Of a stretch of 64,000 nucleotides of DNA, positions 44,404-52,536 are shown in pieces (within the stretch, counting starts at the first letter, position 1; each line of letters starts with the position of its first letter). Below the pieces are notes generated by a model. That model saw only the letters and a program-made list of their open reading frames with translations. It was not told the origin of the DNA and did not search any database. The translations under genes and the position numbers were made by a program. The stretch is from positions 47,700 to 111,699 of the forward strand of contig DIYL01000053.1 in assembly GCA_002428985.1 (NCBI GenBank), given 5' to 3'. This stretch comes from Anaerolineales bacterium UBA6055 (lineage in GTDB: Bacteria > Chloroflexota > Anaerolineae > Aggregatilineales > Phototrophicaceae).

Positions 44404-45543
44404 ATGAAAATCCCACCATTTCCTAAATCTGATAGTATTACCTCATTTAAACTAACTGGACGTTTTAAGAATTATACTAATGCTGATACATGGTATCCAA
44501 CGTGGGCAGATGATGACAATCTGTATTCACCTTGGACAGATGGGTATATTCTTGACGAGCCAGAGTATATCCCATTTGATGATGACAAAGTTGAAGAAGG
44601 TTATCCTTGTAATTCATTAGATATATTTGGACGTAAAGCCGCAACTGCTCAAGGTAAAATTATCGGTGATGATCCGATGAATCTCGAAGTAATTAACCTG
44701 AAACCACGTATTGAAGCCTCTCCTAAACCCTATGAAGGGCGGTATCCAGCAGGTTCACTCGTTTACAATGGTGTCTGGTATTACGGCACGTACTGTGTGG
44801 ACAGTGACGGGCACCCAACATTGCCAGATTGGGTAACACTCGGGCCATTAGTCGGTTTCCGAATTTCTCACGACTATGGCATGACATGGGAAGAATCCCC
44901 TTTACCGCCTGACAAACCCTTATTCGGTGAAAATCCTTACAAAGCAAAAGTTAAAATGGGAACGCCACATTTTGTAGACTTCGGGAAAAATATGGAACAC
45001 TCTCCCGATGGCAAGGCTTACTTTGTTGGTCATGGTTCAGTCCGTGAGGATGCTGATAACACATGGATTCGTGGCGATCAGATTTATATGGCGCGAGTGA
45101 CACCATCTATCGAAACCATCAATGATGTGAGTGCTTGGGAATTCTTCGCTGGGCATGATGGTAATAGCACTGCAATCTGGTCAAATGATTTTGCCGATAT
45201 CAAACCGATTCTGGAATGGGAAGGACATCTTGGTTGTGTCACAATTACATACAATGCCCCACTAAAAAAATACATCATGGCAATCTCTTGTGGGCACAAA
45301 CCAAAATATTACGACACCATGTTCCTAGAAGCCGATAGTCTCACTGGTGAATGGCGCTTGATCCGATATTATGAACAATTTGGACCAACGGCATACTTTG
45401 TCAACATTCCAACCAAATTTATTTCTGAAGATGGCAAAACATTCTGGATTATCTATTCCGCAAACTGGGATGAAAAAAGTGCAGTTGGCGACCCAGAAGG
45501 AAGTCAATACAGCCTTAGTATTCACGAGGTTCAAATTTCATAA
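44404..45543 (+). CDS. Beta-propeller protein, glycosidase/sialidase-like
   Basis: 379 residues, rich in Trp, Tyr and Asp, beta only. Seen: SLVYNGVWYYGTYCVD, VGFRISHDYGMTWEESPLPP (an Asp-box-like S-x-D-x-G-x-T-W), HSPDGKAYFVGHGS and CVTITYNAPLKKYIMAIS, consistent with a five-bladed propeller such as DUF4185 or GH43/117-like proteins. No signal peptide is visible. The position next to an AraC regulator fits a sugar-related role, but no catalytic residue can be named. The Shine-Dalgarno is weak. Confidence 0.65.
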   Translation: MKIPPFPKSDSITSFKLTGRFKNYTNADTWYPTWADDDNLYSPWTDGYILDEPEYIPFDDDKVEEGYPCNSLDIFGRKAATAQGKIIGDDPMNLEVINLKPRIEASPKPYEGRYPAGSLVYNGVWYYGTYCVDSDGHPTLPDWVTLGPLVGFRISHDYGMTWEESPLPPDKPLFGENPYKAKVKMGTPHFVDFGKNMEHSPDGKAYFVGHGSVREDADNTWIRGDQIYMARVTPSIETINDVSAWEFFAGHDGNSTAIWSNDFADIKPILEWEGHLGCVTITYNAPLKKYIMAISCGHKPKYYDTMFLEADSLTGEWRLIRYYEQFGPTAYFVNIPTKFISEDGKTFWIIYSANWDEKSAVGDPEGSQYSLSIHEVQIS

Positions 45544-45840
45544 CAAAGCATACTGCATAACATATTACGCTATCAAATTTGTCCGACCCAATCATTATCA
45601 ATGATCGCATATATTATTTTTTTCTATCTTGGCAAAGCATAATCAATAGTTTATTGGTTTACTCACATTACTGGTACTGGGACTTTGGTTTAGTTACAAT
45701 AGGTCATCAACATAATATACATTCTCCAATACAATTATGGAAGTTTATTGCGCCAAAGCATAACTTCTGAATACGGAGTCTATAAGTCAACGTCTTGCTT
45801 AGATGTTGTTCTTGTTTTAGTTTCTTTTGAAAGGCAAATG
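45544..45840. other. 297-base AT-rich gap
   Basis: Between the propeller gene and the M20 gene on the same strand. Apart from an in-frame extension of the M20 reading frame back to TTG at 45748, which I judge non-coding, I see no gene, hairpin or clear promoter. Confidence 0.5.
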
Positions 45841-47229
45841 ATGAGTACTCCATATCAGTATGCATTAGATAATCAAGATAGATTTCTTGAAGAATATATC
45901 CATCTCTTGAAGATACAAACCATCAGTACACAAGCAGAACATGCCGATGATGTCGCAGAAGCCGCGAAATGGCTCAAATCGATGATGCTTAACATCGGGA
46001 TGGACACGGCTGAAGTTATTTTAATGCCAGAAGGCCGTTGCCCGTTGGTCTTGGGCGAATGGCAATGCGGGATAGATCATGCCCCGACGATTTTGATTTA
46101 TTGCCATTATGATGTGCAACCCGCAGAAATTGAAGATGGTTGGGACACAGAGCCATTTGAGCCAACTATCAAAGATGGGCGGCTGTTTTGTCGTGGCGCA
46201 GTCGATAGCAAACTACATGTCATGTCGAATCTAAAAGCTGTCGAGTCGTGGTTAGCACAAGACGAAAAACCAAAGGTCAATATTAAAGTGGTTCTAGAGG
46301 GTGAAGAAGAATCCGGTAGCGAAAATATCAATGCATTTATTGCTAAACATCCTGAACGTCTTTCAGCTGATATTGCCATGATTTCTGATGGTGCAATCTT
46401 AGAGCCAACACAACCTAGCTTGACCTATGGTTTGCGTGGTATTGCAGCGATGGAAGTCCATGTCAGTGCACCTGTTAGCGACCTACATAGTGGGCACTGG
46501 GGTGGCTCAGTCCATAATCCGATACAAGCATTAACCGAAATCTTGTCGCAACTACATGATACAAACGGCACAGTCACAGTTCCGGGTTTTTATGATGATG
46601 TCAGTGACGTCACAGAAAAAGACCGTGAACTATTAAAACAGGTAGAACCCTATCTACTAAATGAATGGAAAGATGTGGTCAACGCACCCGAAGTTTGGGG
46701 AGAATCCGAATACAATCTACCAGAACGACTTGGCGCACGCCCGACTCTCGAAATCAATGGGATTACAGGTGGTTATACAGGTAAAGGCATCAAAACAGTA
46801 TTACCTGCTAAAGCGAGTGCAAAAATCACCTGTCGTCTAGTTCCCCGTCAAGACCCTGAGCGTGTGACACAATGTATCGTTGATTACATCAATGAGATCG
46901 CACCTTCCAGTGTGAACGTCGAAGTACGTCCGAGTGATCCTAAAGCAGAAGCAGCCTTATTAGATGTCGATGGGGTTGCGATGCAATCTGCTGCCGAAGC
47001 GTATACACATGCTTGGGGTGTAGAACCCGTCTTTGAACGATCTGGTGGTAGTGTTCCGATCACATTTGAGTGTATGAAAGTGGCTGACGAAGTAGTCATC
47101 ATGAGTTATGGTTTGAAAAGTGGTCGTGCTCATGGCCCCAATGAGAATATCTACTTACAGAATTTCTACAATGGTATTCAAGCAACAATCAAATTTATTG
47201 ATGTGGTTGGCAATCAAGCTGATTCATAA
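45841..47229 (+). CDS. M20-family dipeptidase, paralogue 1
   Basis: 462 residues from the second ATG of ATGATG, with AAAGG 6 bases ahead. Metal-binding residues: His in YCHYDVQP, Asp in CRGAVDSK, Glu-Glu in EGEEESGS, Asp in MISDGAIL and His in GRAHGPNE. A lid domain occupies about 205-380 (DLHSGHWGGSVHNPIQAL). In most relatives the bridging Asp sits in RGxxDDKG; here it is RGAVDSKLH, with Asp kept. It hydrolyses dipeptides or related amides in the cytoplasm. It belongs to the same subfamily as the gene at 59186. Confidence 0.9.
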   Translation: MSTPYQYALDNQDRFLEEYIHLLKIQTISTQAEHADDVAEAAKWLKSMMLNIGMDTAEVILMPEGRCPLVLGEWQCGIDHAPTILIYCHYDVQPAEIEDGWDTEPFEPTIKDGRLFCRGAVDSKLHVMSNLKAVESWLAQDEKPKVNIKVVLEGEEESGSENINAFIAKHPERLSADIAMISDGAILEPTQPSLTYGLRGIAAMEVHVSAPVSDLHSGHWGGSVHNPIQALTEILSQLHDTNGTVTVPGFYDDVSDVTEKDRELLKQVEPYLLNEWKDVVNAPEVWGESEYNLPERLGARPTLEINGITGGYTGKGIKTVLPAKASAKITCRLVPRQDPERVTQCIVDYINEIAPSSVNVEVRPSDPKAEAALLDVDGVAMQSAAEAYTHAWGVEPVFERSGGSVPITFECMKVADEVVIMSYGLKSGRAHGPNENIYLQNFYNGIQATIKFIDVVGNQADS

Positions 47230-47241
47230 GTAAATGCGAAA

Positions 47242-47275
47242 GTGTGAGGCTTGGGACAAACCCCCAAGCCCACAC
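47242..47275. terminator. Bidirectional terminator hairpin
   Basis: GTGTG-A-GGCTTGGG paired with CCCAAGCC-CACAC: 13 pairs with one bulged A and a 7-base loop, between convergent genes. Confidence 0.75.
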
Positions 47276-47278
47276 AGC

Positions 47279-48319
47279 TTAAGCAATTTCAATAACGACC
47301 TTACCAAAATGATCGTGATCTTCAAGGATACGGTGTCCTTCATGAATTTGATCTAGTGAGAGCATAGTATCAACCACAGACCGGATGTGTCCTTCATTGA
47401 TAATATCGAGAGCACGCGATAATTCGTTATATGTCCCGCCATTTGCCCCGAGAATACTCAACTGCTTATGGTAAATCTGAGGAATTGCTAAATCGAAGTT
47501 AGTCCCAGAATGTGAGCCACAGACAACCATGCGACCATTTTGGGCAAGTGTTTTTAATGTGTTTGCCCATGTAGCCGCACCCACATTATCTTGTGCAAGG
47601 TCTACACCACGACCATCTGTCGCCCCAACGACCTGCTCAACCCAATCATCATCATGGTAATTGAAGACAAAATCCGCGCCTAACTCCTTTGCAGCTTGCA
47701 TTTTTTCTTGCGTCGATGTTGTCGTATACACAACCGCACCAGCATGTTTAGCCATTTGGATTCCCATTGACGCGACACCGCCACCAGCACCCGGGATGAA
47801 GACTGTTTCACCTGCCTGTAAATTTGCGACTGTAATGAGCATATGCCACGCAGTCATAGTGACAACTGGCAGTGATGCAACTTGAACATGGGTCAGCTTC
47901 TTGGGTTTCTGTATGAGATTATGCGCTGGAACAATGACATACTCTGCTAAACCACCGTTAACATGTTCGCCAATGATCTGATGTTCAGGGCAAACTGTCA
48001 ATTCACCTTGGCGACAAAACTCACATTTCCCACATGTCAAAAGCGGATAAACTGTAACCTCATCGCCTTCGTTCCAATCTAGGACATCATTACCAAGTGC
48101 ATCAATCGTCCCGGAAATGTCGCTTCCAGTAATTATCGGCAATGGTATAGCACCAAATTTCGGGCCACGCCGAATACCAACGTCCAGCCAATTCAGTCCA
48201 CAAGCATTGACCCGAATACGAACCTCATCTGCACTGGGCTGTGGTATAGGGATTTGCTCTAACTTTACAACATCACGCCCACCATGTTCATAGATAATGG
48301 CAGCTTTCATCATGCTCAT
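47279..48319 (-). CDS. Zinc-type medium-chain dehydrogenase/quinone oxidoreductase
   Basis: 346 residues. Structural-zinc lobe CGKCEFCRQGELTVCPEH with four Cys; catalytic-zinc site altered: the usual first Cys is in NACGLNWLD. NAD(P) motif GAGGGVASMG (about 175-185) and ITGSDISGTIDALG. The start overlaps the end of the ABC ATPase gene in an ATGA. Later Met codons (48313, 48310) are alternatives. It ends the minus-strand IclR/ABC run and could oxidise an alcohol made by that pathway. Confidence 0.87.
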   Translation of the reverse strand: MSMMKAAIIYEHGGRDVVKLEQIPIPQPSADEVRIRVNACGLNWLDVGIRRGPKFGAIPLPIITGSDISGTIDALGNDVLDWNEGDEVTVYPLLTCGKCEFCRQGELTVCPEHQIIGEHVNGGLAEYVIVPAHNLIQKPKKLTHVQVASLPVVTMTAWHMLITVANLQAGETVFIPGAGGGVASMGIQMAKHAGAVVYTTTSTQEKMQAAKELGADFVFNYHDDDWVEQVVGATDGRGVDLAQDNVGAATWANTLKTLAQNGRMVVCGSHSGTNFDLAIPQIYHKQLSILGANGGTYNELSRALDIINEGHIRSVVDTMLSLDQIHEGHRILEDHDHFGKVVIEIA

Positions 48320-50421
48320 GCTGGTTCGCCTGCCATCTCAGATCTAAGCTTTGGAGAGTCTTTATGCTCACCATATAAATGGCATTGTGCTGAGTGTTCA
48401 TTATCAAAGATAACATTTGGCGGAGCTATATTGAGGCATGCTTCCATTGCCTCTGGGCACCGTTGCGCAAAAGGGCACCCTTTGAATTGCTCTGTAGGGC
48501 GTGGAATACCTTCACGAACTTTAAGTGGCGGATTCGGCAATGTTGGATCGGGAACAGGCACAGCAGAAATCAATGCCTGTGTATATGGATGTTTCGGATT
48601 CTGTATCACGTCATGGCTTGGTCCCATTTCAACAATTTCACCAAGATACATGATTGCAATACGGTCACAAGTATACTGTAACAGAGATAAATCATGCGAG
48701 ATATAGACTGTTGCCAACCCTAATTCCTTCGTGAGTTTTTTCGTTGTATTCAAAATACCCGCCCGCACCGACACATCTAACATCGAGACAGGTTCATCCG
48801 CTACTAGAAAGTCAGGATGCAGAACAAGCGACCGCGCGAGTACAACCCGTTGTAACTGACCACCAGAAAGTTGATGCGGATATTTATCGAGGAACATCTC
48901 TGCTGGACGTAAATTGACACGGTCGAGTGTCTCAATAACACGATCTAATCGCTTCTGTTCATCTTTCCAACCATGAATGATAAGTGGCTCAGTCAACGAC
49001 CGATACAATGTAAATCTCGGATTCAGTGCTTCGAATGGATTTTGGAACATCAGTTGTACACGACGACGAAAATCGAGTAAGGCTTTATCACCCAGTGTCG
49101 ACACATCAACACCATCAAAAATAATATTACCTTCGCTAGAATCAATTAGTTTGACTAATAATTTACCTGTTGTCGATTTACCGCATCCCGATTCACCAGC
49201 CAATCCGAGGCTTTCTCCCCGTTTCAACTTAAATGAAATGTTATTGACTGCATAGACCGTTTGCTCAGGTTCACCACGAACGATACCAGCCAAACCACCA
49301 CCGACTTTGAAGCGTTTAGAGACATCACGCACTTCAACTAAAATCTCGTTGTTATGATCGACGGACGCGACCTCAGCCTCTTCGTGCAGATTATCATCTA
49401 AATGGCTTGTCACTTCAACATGTTGCCATAATGTTGGGTCTTCGGCCTCTATACGCAACGCATCCATTTCATCAAAGCGTAAACAGGCAACCGCATGTTT
49501 ATCACCGACTTGTTCAAGCTCTGGATCAACCTGATGACAACGCTCTTGCACGAATGGACAACGCTCAGCAAAACGACATCCTGACGGGGGATGTCTCAAG
49601 TCCGGCGGGTAGCCTTCGATAGATACCAAAACATCACGCGGACGCACAAGATTCGGGAACGCCTGCTGTAAACCAAGGCTGTAGGGATGGCCGGGTTGGG
49701 CGAAGAATGGTTTTCCTTCAGCTTGTTCGACAATTCGCCCGGCATACATAACCGATACCGAATCACAAACCTGCGCCACAACCGATATATCGTGTGTGAT
49801 AAGCATTACGGTTAGGTTCAATTCATCCTGTAAGCGTCGCAATACCTCAAGAATTTGATGCTGAACAATCACATCCAACGCGGTAACAGGTTCATCGGCT
49901 ATCAATAAATTGGGTTTAAGAGCCAATGCCATTGCAATGACAGCACGTTGCTTCATACCACCAGAAAATTCGTGTGGATAATGTGTGAGCCGTTCAGAGT
50001 CCAACCCAACAAGATCGAAGAGATCAACTGCACGCCGTTTAGCTGCTTTACGATCATATCCGCCCCGTACAGTCAATAGCTTTGTCAATTGGCTACCGAC
50101 ACGATGCACAGGATTAAGTGAATCCATAGATGCTTGGGGTACAGTCGCAATTTCACGCCAACGGAGTTCACGCATTTCACGTGCCGACAAGCTTAGTAGA
50201 TCTGTGCCTTTGTACAGAATTTGCCCCTGCGGGATGCTCCCGTTACGTGGAAGCACCTGTACAATTGATTTCAGTAATGTCGTCTTACCACAGCCGGACT
50301 CACCAATAATACCGAGATGTTGTGCTTCTTCAATATTAAGCGATACACCATCTACAGCCTGTACTGTTCCATTTTGTGTTTCGTAATTTACTTTTAAGTC
50401 TCGTATCGACAATATTGTCAT
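48316..50421 (-). CDS. Fused peptide-ABC ATPase (DppD-DppF type)
   Basis: 701 residues with two complete ABC modules. Module 1: Walker A GESGCGKTT (40-48), signature FSGGMKQR, Walker B LLIADEPVTALD. Module 2: GESGCGKST, LSGGQLQR, FLVADEPVSMLDVS. Each module ends in the oligopeptide C-terminal domain with four Cys (CRFAERCPFVQERC...C and CPFAQRCPEAMEAC...C), a pattern that binds an Fe-S cluster in related Dpp ATPases. The two ATPases usually come from separate genes. It energises the two permeases encoded just upstream (20 bases from the DppC-like stop). Confidence 0.93.
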   Translation of the reverse strand: MTILSIRDLKVNYETQNGTVQAVDGVSLNIEEAQHLGIIGESGCGKTTLLKSIVQVLPRNGSIPQGQILYKGTDLLSLSAREMRELRWREIATVPQASMDSLNPVHRVGSQLTKLLTVRGGYDRKAAKRRAVDLFDLVGLDSERLTHYPHEFSGGMKQRAVIAMALALKPNLLIADEPVTALDVIVQHQILEVLRRLQDELNLTVMLITHDISVVAQVCDSVSVMYAGRIVEQAEGKPFFAQPGHPYSLGLQQAFPNLVRPRDVLVSIEGYPPDLRHPPSGCRFAERCPFVQERCHQVDPELEQVGDKHAVACLRFDEMDALRIEAEDPTLWQHVEVTSHLDDNLHEEAEVASVDHNNEILVEVRDVSKRFKVGGGLAGIVRGEPEQTVYAVNNISFKLKRGESLGLAGESGCGKSTTGKLLVKLIDSSEGNIIFDGVDVSTLGDKALLDFRRRVQLMFQNPFEALNPRFTLYRSLTEPLIIHGWKDEQKRLDRVIETLDRVNLRPAEMFLDKYPHQLSGGQLQRVVLARSLVLHPDFLVADEPVSMLDVSVRAGILNTTKKLTKELGLATVYISHDLSLLQYTCDRIAIMYLGEIVEMGPSHDVIQNPKHPYTQALISAVPVPDPTLPNPPLKVREGIPRPTEQFKGCPFAQRCPEAMEACLNIAPPNVIFDNEHSAQCHLYGEHKDSPKLRSEMAGEPA

Positions 50422-50441
50422 TGTAAAAATCTACCTTAAGC

Positions 50442-51374
50442 TTACATGCGACGCAAACGAGGGAATAAGACTTCCTCGTAGCCCCGACCGATGAAAAAAC
50501 CTGCCATTACAGTTAACATAATGCACAGTCCCGGAGGGATAAACCAGTAAAATGCACCCCGCGTCAACGCCAATGATAAGAAGGCATCTTGTAGCATAAA
50601 GCCCCAGCTCACAGTATTGGGGTCACTAAATCCGAGGAAACTTACACTAGCTTCTGTGAGAATTGCCCAGGCAATCGCAAACGAGCCATATAAGAATGTT
50701 AGCGGGAGTATACTCGGTGCAATGTACACAAAGATAATACGCAAATCACTCGCACCCGAAACTTTAGCCGCACTAACAAAGGCTTGCTCTTTGATAACCA
50801 TCACCTGTGACCGAATCACCCGTCCTGTATCACGCCACAGGAGTAACGCCATTGCAACGACAACATTCCAAATATTAGGGTCTAAGAATGCAGACAGGAC
50901 AATAATGAACGGGATAAATGGGATGCCAAATGCGACATCAGCAATGCGCATTAATACAGCATCAACCCAACCACCATAATAACCTGCTAGTAACCCGACA
51001 ATCGTGCCGATCACAGCAACAATCGCTGCGGCTGAAAATCCGACTAATAATGCCGAGCGTGAACCATGTACCAACTGTGAAAAGATGTCGCGTCCGACGT
51101 TCGTTGTACCAAGCAAAAAGTCTGCTGACGGTTTTTCGTTTGACAACCAGATTCCGTCTTTTTCAACGACTTCAAGTGGATCGTAAGGTGCGATGACTGG
51201 TGCAAAGACAGCGACAATAAAAAAGAATATAAAAATGAATAACCCGACGAGGGCAAAGCGATCACGTTGGAATACTTCTAAATTTGTCTCCCAGAGTTGC
51301 ATTGGCAAGCTCTTGGTATAGTTGCGGGGCTGATTTTTCTCGAGTCCAGCGCGAATACTTGATTCCTGTTGCAT
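50442..51374 (-). CDS. Peptide ABC transporter permease, DppC type
   Basis: 310 residues, six membrane helices. The N-terminal OppC-type segment (LWETNLEVFQRDRFALVGLFIFIFFFIVAVFAPVIAPYDPLEVV) and the EAA loop region (VKEQAFVSAAKVSGASDLRIIFVYIAPSILP) are clear. Asn in NTVSWGFMLQDAF is typical for this permease. It forms the membrane channel with the DppB-like partner 25 bases upstream. GAGG precedes the start. Confidence 0.93.
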   Translation of the reverse strand: MQQESSIRAGLEKNQPRNYTKSLPMQLWETNLEVFQRDRFALVGLFIFIFFFIVAVFAPVIAPYDPLEVVEKDGIWLSNEKPSADFLLGTTNVGRDIFSQLVHGSRSALLVGFSAAAIVAVIGTIVGLLAGYYGGWVDAVLMRIADVAFGIPFIPFIIVLSAFLDPNIWNVVVAMALLLWRDTGRVIRSQVMVIKEQAFVSAAKVSGASDLRIIFVYIAPSILPLTFLYGSFAIAWAILTEASVSFLGFSDPNTVSWGFMLQDAFLSLALTRGAFYWFIPPGLCIMLTVMAGFFIGRGYEEVLFPRLRRM

Positions 51375-51399
51375 GACAATACCTCAATCGTGTCTAAAT

Positions 51400-52404
51400 T
51401 TACGAAGATTGTGCGCGGGACGATGCACCTATACGCGGATCCAAAAGGGTATAGAGCAAGTCAGCCAAAAAGTTTAACAATACGATGATGACAGCAATAA
51501 TGAAGAATGCACCCTGCGCCAACGGATAGTCAGATGTAGAGACAGCCCTGACAAGCGTACGCCCTAGACCCGGCCACGCAAACACATTTTCAATAACAAC
51601 ATTGCCACCTATTGAATATCCAATACCCAACGTTAACGCCGTTAGAACTGGCAACATAGCATTTCGTGCAGCAGTCTGGATCATCACGCGCCATTCAGAA
51701 TATCCCGCTAGTCGGCTCATCGTGACATAATCTTGATCGAGCACTTCGAGCATATTTGACCGCATGAGCAATAGAGGTAGCCCGAACAAATACAGTGCAA
51801 GCGTAAATGTCGGTAAAACCATATGGCGCCAGAATTCAGGAGAAGATAATTTATCCCACTCACTCTCATAAATTACCCCTGCACCTGCGATGCCCGATGA
51901 TGGAAACCACCTCAGTTGGAATGCAAATATCGCCAACGCGATCATCCCAACCCAAAATTGTGGTGCCGACCGAGTAATTAGCGTGAAAACGATGCCAGCT
52001 TTCTCGAAATTTGAACCGCGTTTTGCTGCTAGAATCACACCGCCAACAACACCAATCAGATATGCAACAACCAACGATGTTAACGTCAAATAGAGTGTAT
52101 TGGGTAAGTCGTCAGCAAGAATCTCGACGACAGGTTTGTTTGCATATGCAAAGGAATCGCCAAGATCACCCGTTATTAAGTTACCGAGGTAGATCAAGTA
52201 TTGCTCCCCGAGTGGGCGATCCAAGCCGAAACGTGCAAGCAGTGCGGCTTCTTGTTCAGCTGTAAATGTTGTATCAATATATGATGCCAGTGGGTTACCA
52301 GGTCCTAGACGGAATAGCAAAAATAAAATGGTGGTAATCACCCAGAGTACGAGCAAACTTTGTAATAAGCGACCAATAATATAAGTTAGAATGCCGCGAT
52401 TCAT
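51400..52404 (-). CDS. Peptide ABC transporter permease, DppB type
   Basis: 334 residues, six helices: ILTYIIGRLLQSLLVLWVITTILFLLFRLGPGNPL, RFGLDRPLGEQYLIYLGNLITGDLGDSF, the EAA loop EVLDQDYVTMSRLAGYSEWRVMIQTAARNAMLPVLT and the Phe-Ala-Trp-Pro-Gly block FAWPGLGRTLVRAV. All are classical DppB features. Its gene lies 132 bases behind the binding-protein gene, with a stable hairpin between. AAAGGAC precedes the ATG. Confidence 0.93.
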   Translation of the reverse strand: MNRGILTYIIGRLLQSLLVLWVITTILFLLFRLGPGNPLASYIDTTFTAEQEAALLARFGLDRPLGEQYLIYLGNLITGDLGDSFAYANKPVVEILADDLPNTLYLTLTSLVVAYLIGVVGGVILAAKRGSNFEKAGIVFTLITRSAPQFWVGMIALAIFAFQLRWFPSSGIAGAGVIYESEWDKLSSPEFWRHMVLPTFTLALYLFGLPLLLMRSNMLEVLDQDYVTMSRLAGYSEWRVMIQTAARNAMLPVLTALTLGIGYSIGGNVVIENVFAWPGLGRTLVRAVSTSDYPLAQGAFFIIAVIIVLLNFLADLLYTLLDPRIGASSRAQSS

Positions 52405-52427
52405 GAATAAGTCCTTTTGGTTGTCGA

Positions 52428-52447
52428 GGAGTAACCGGAGTTACTCC
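52428..52447 (-). promoter_or_regulatory. UNCG-tetraloop hairpin between binding-protein and permease genes
   Basis: On the minus-strand transcript, 8-bp stem GGAGTAAC/GTTACTCC closes a UCCG tetraloop through a C-G pair. There is no T-run, so it is more likely an mRNA-stabilising or attenuating structure than a full terminator. Confidence 0.6.
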
Positions 52448-52536
52448 CCTTAAATTCAACTGCTAGAGGCTGAAGAATCATTACTTAGATTTTTGAAGGG
52501 CAAGCCAATGCCTACCCTATCGTATATTGCAATTAA

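Noticed and set aside
45748..45840. TTG-initiated N-terminal extension of the M20 gene
   Set aside because: The extra 31 residues do not resemble the family start and have no ribosome site, while AAAGG precedes the ATG pair at 45838-45843.
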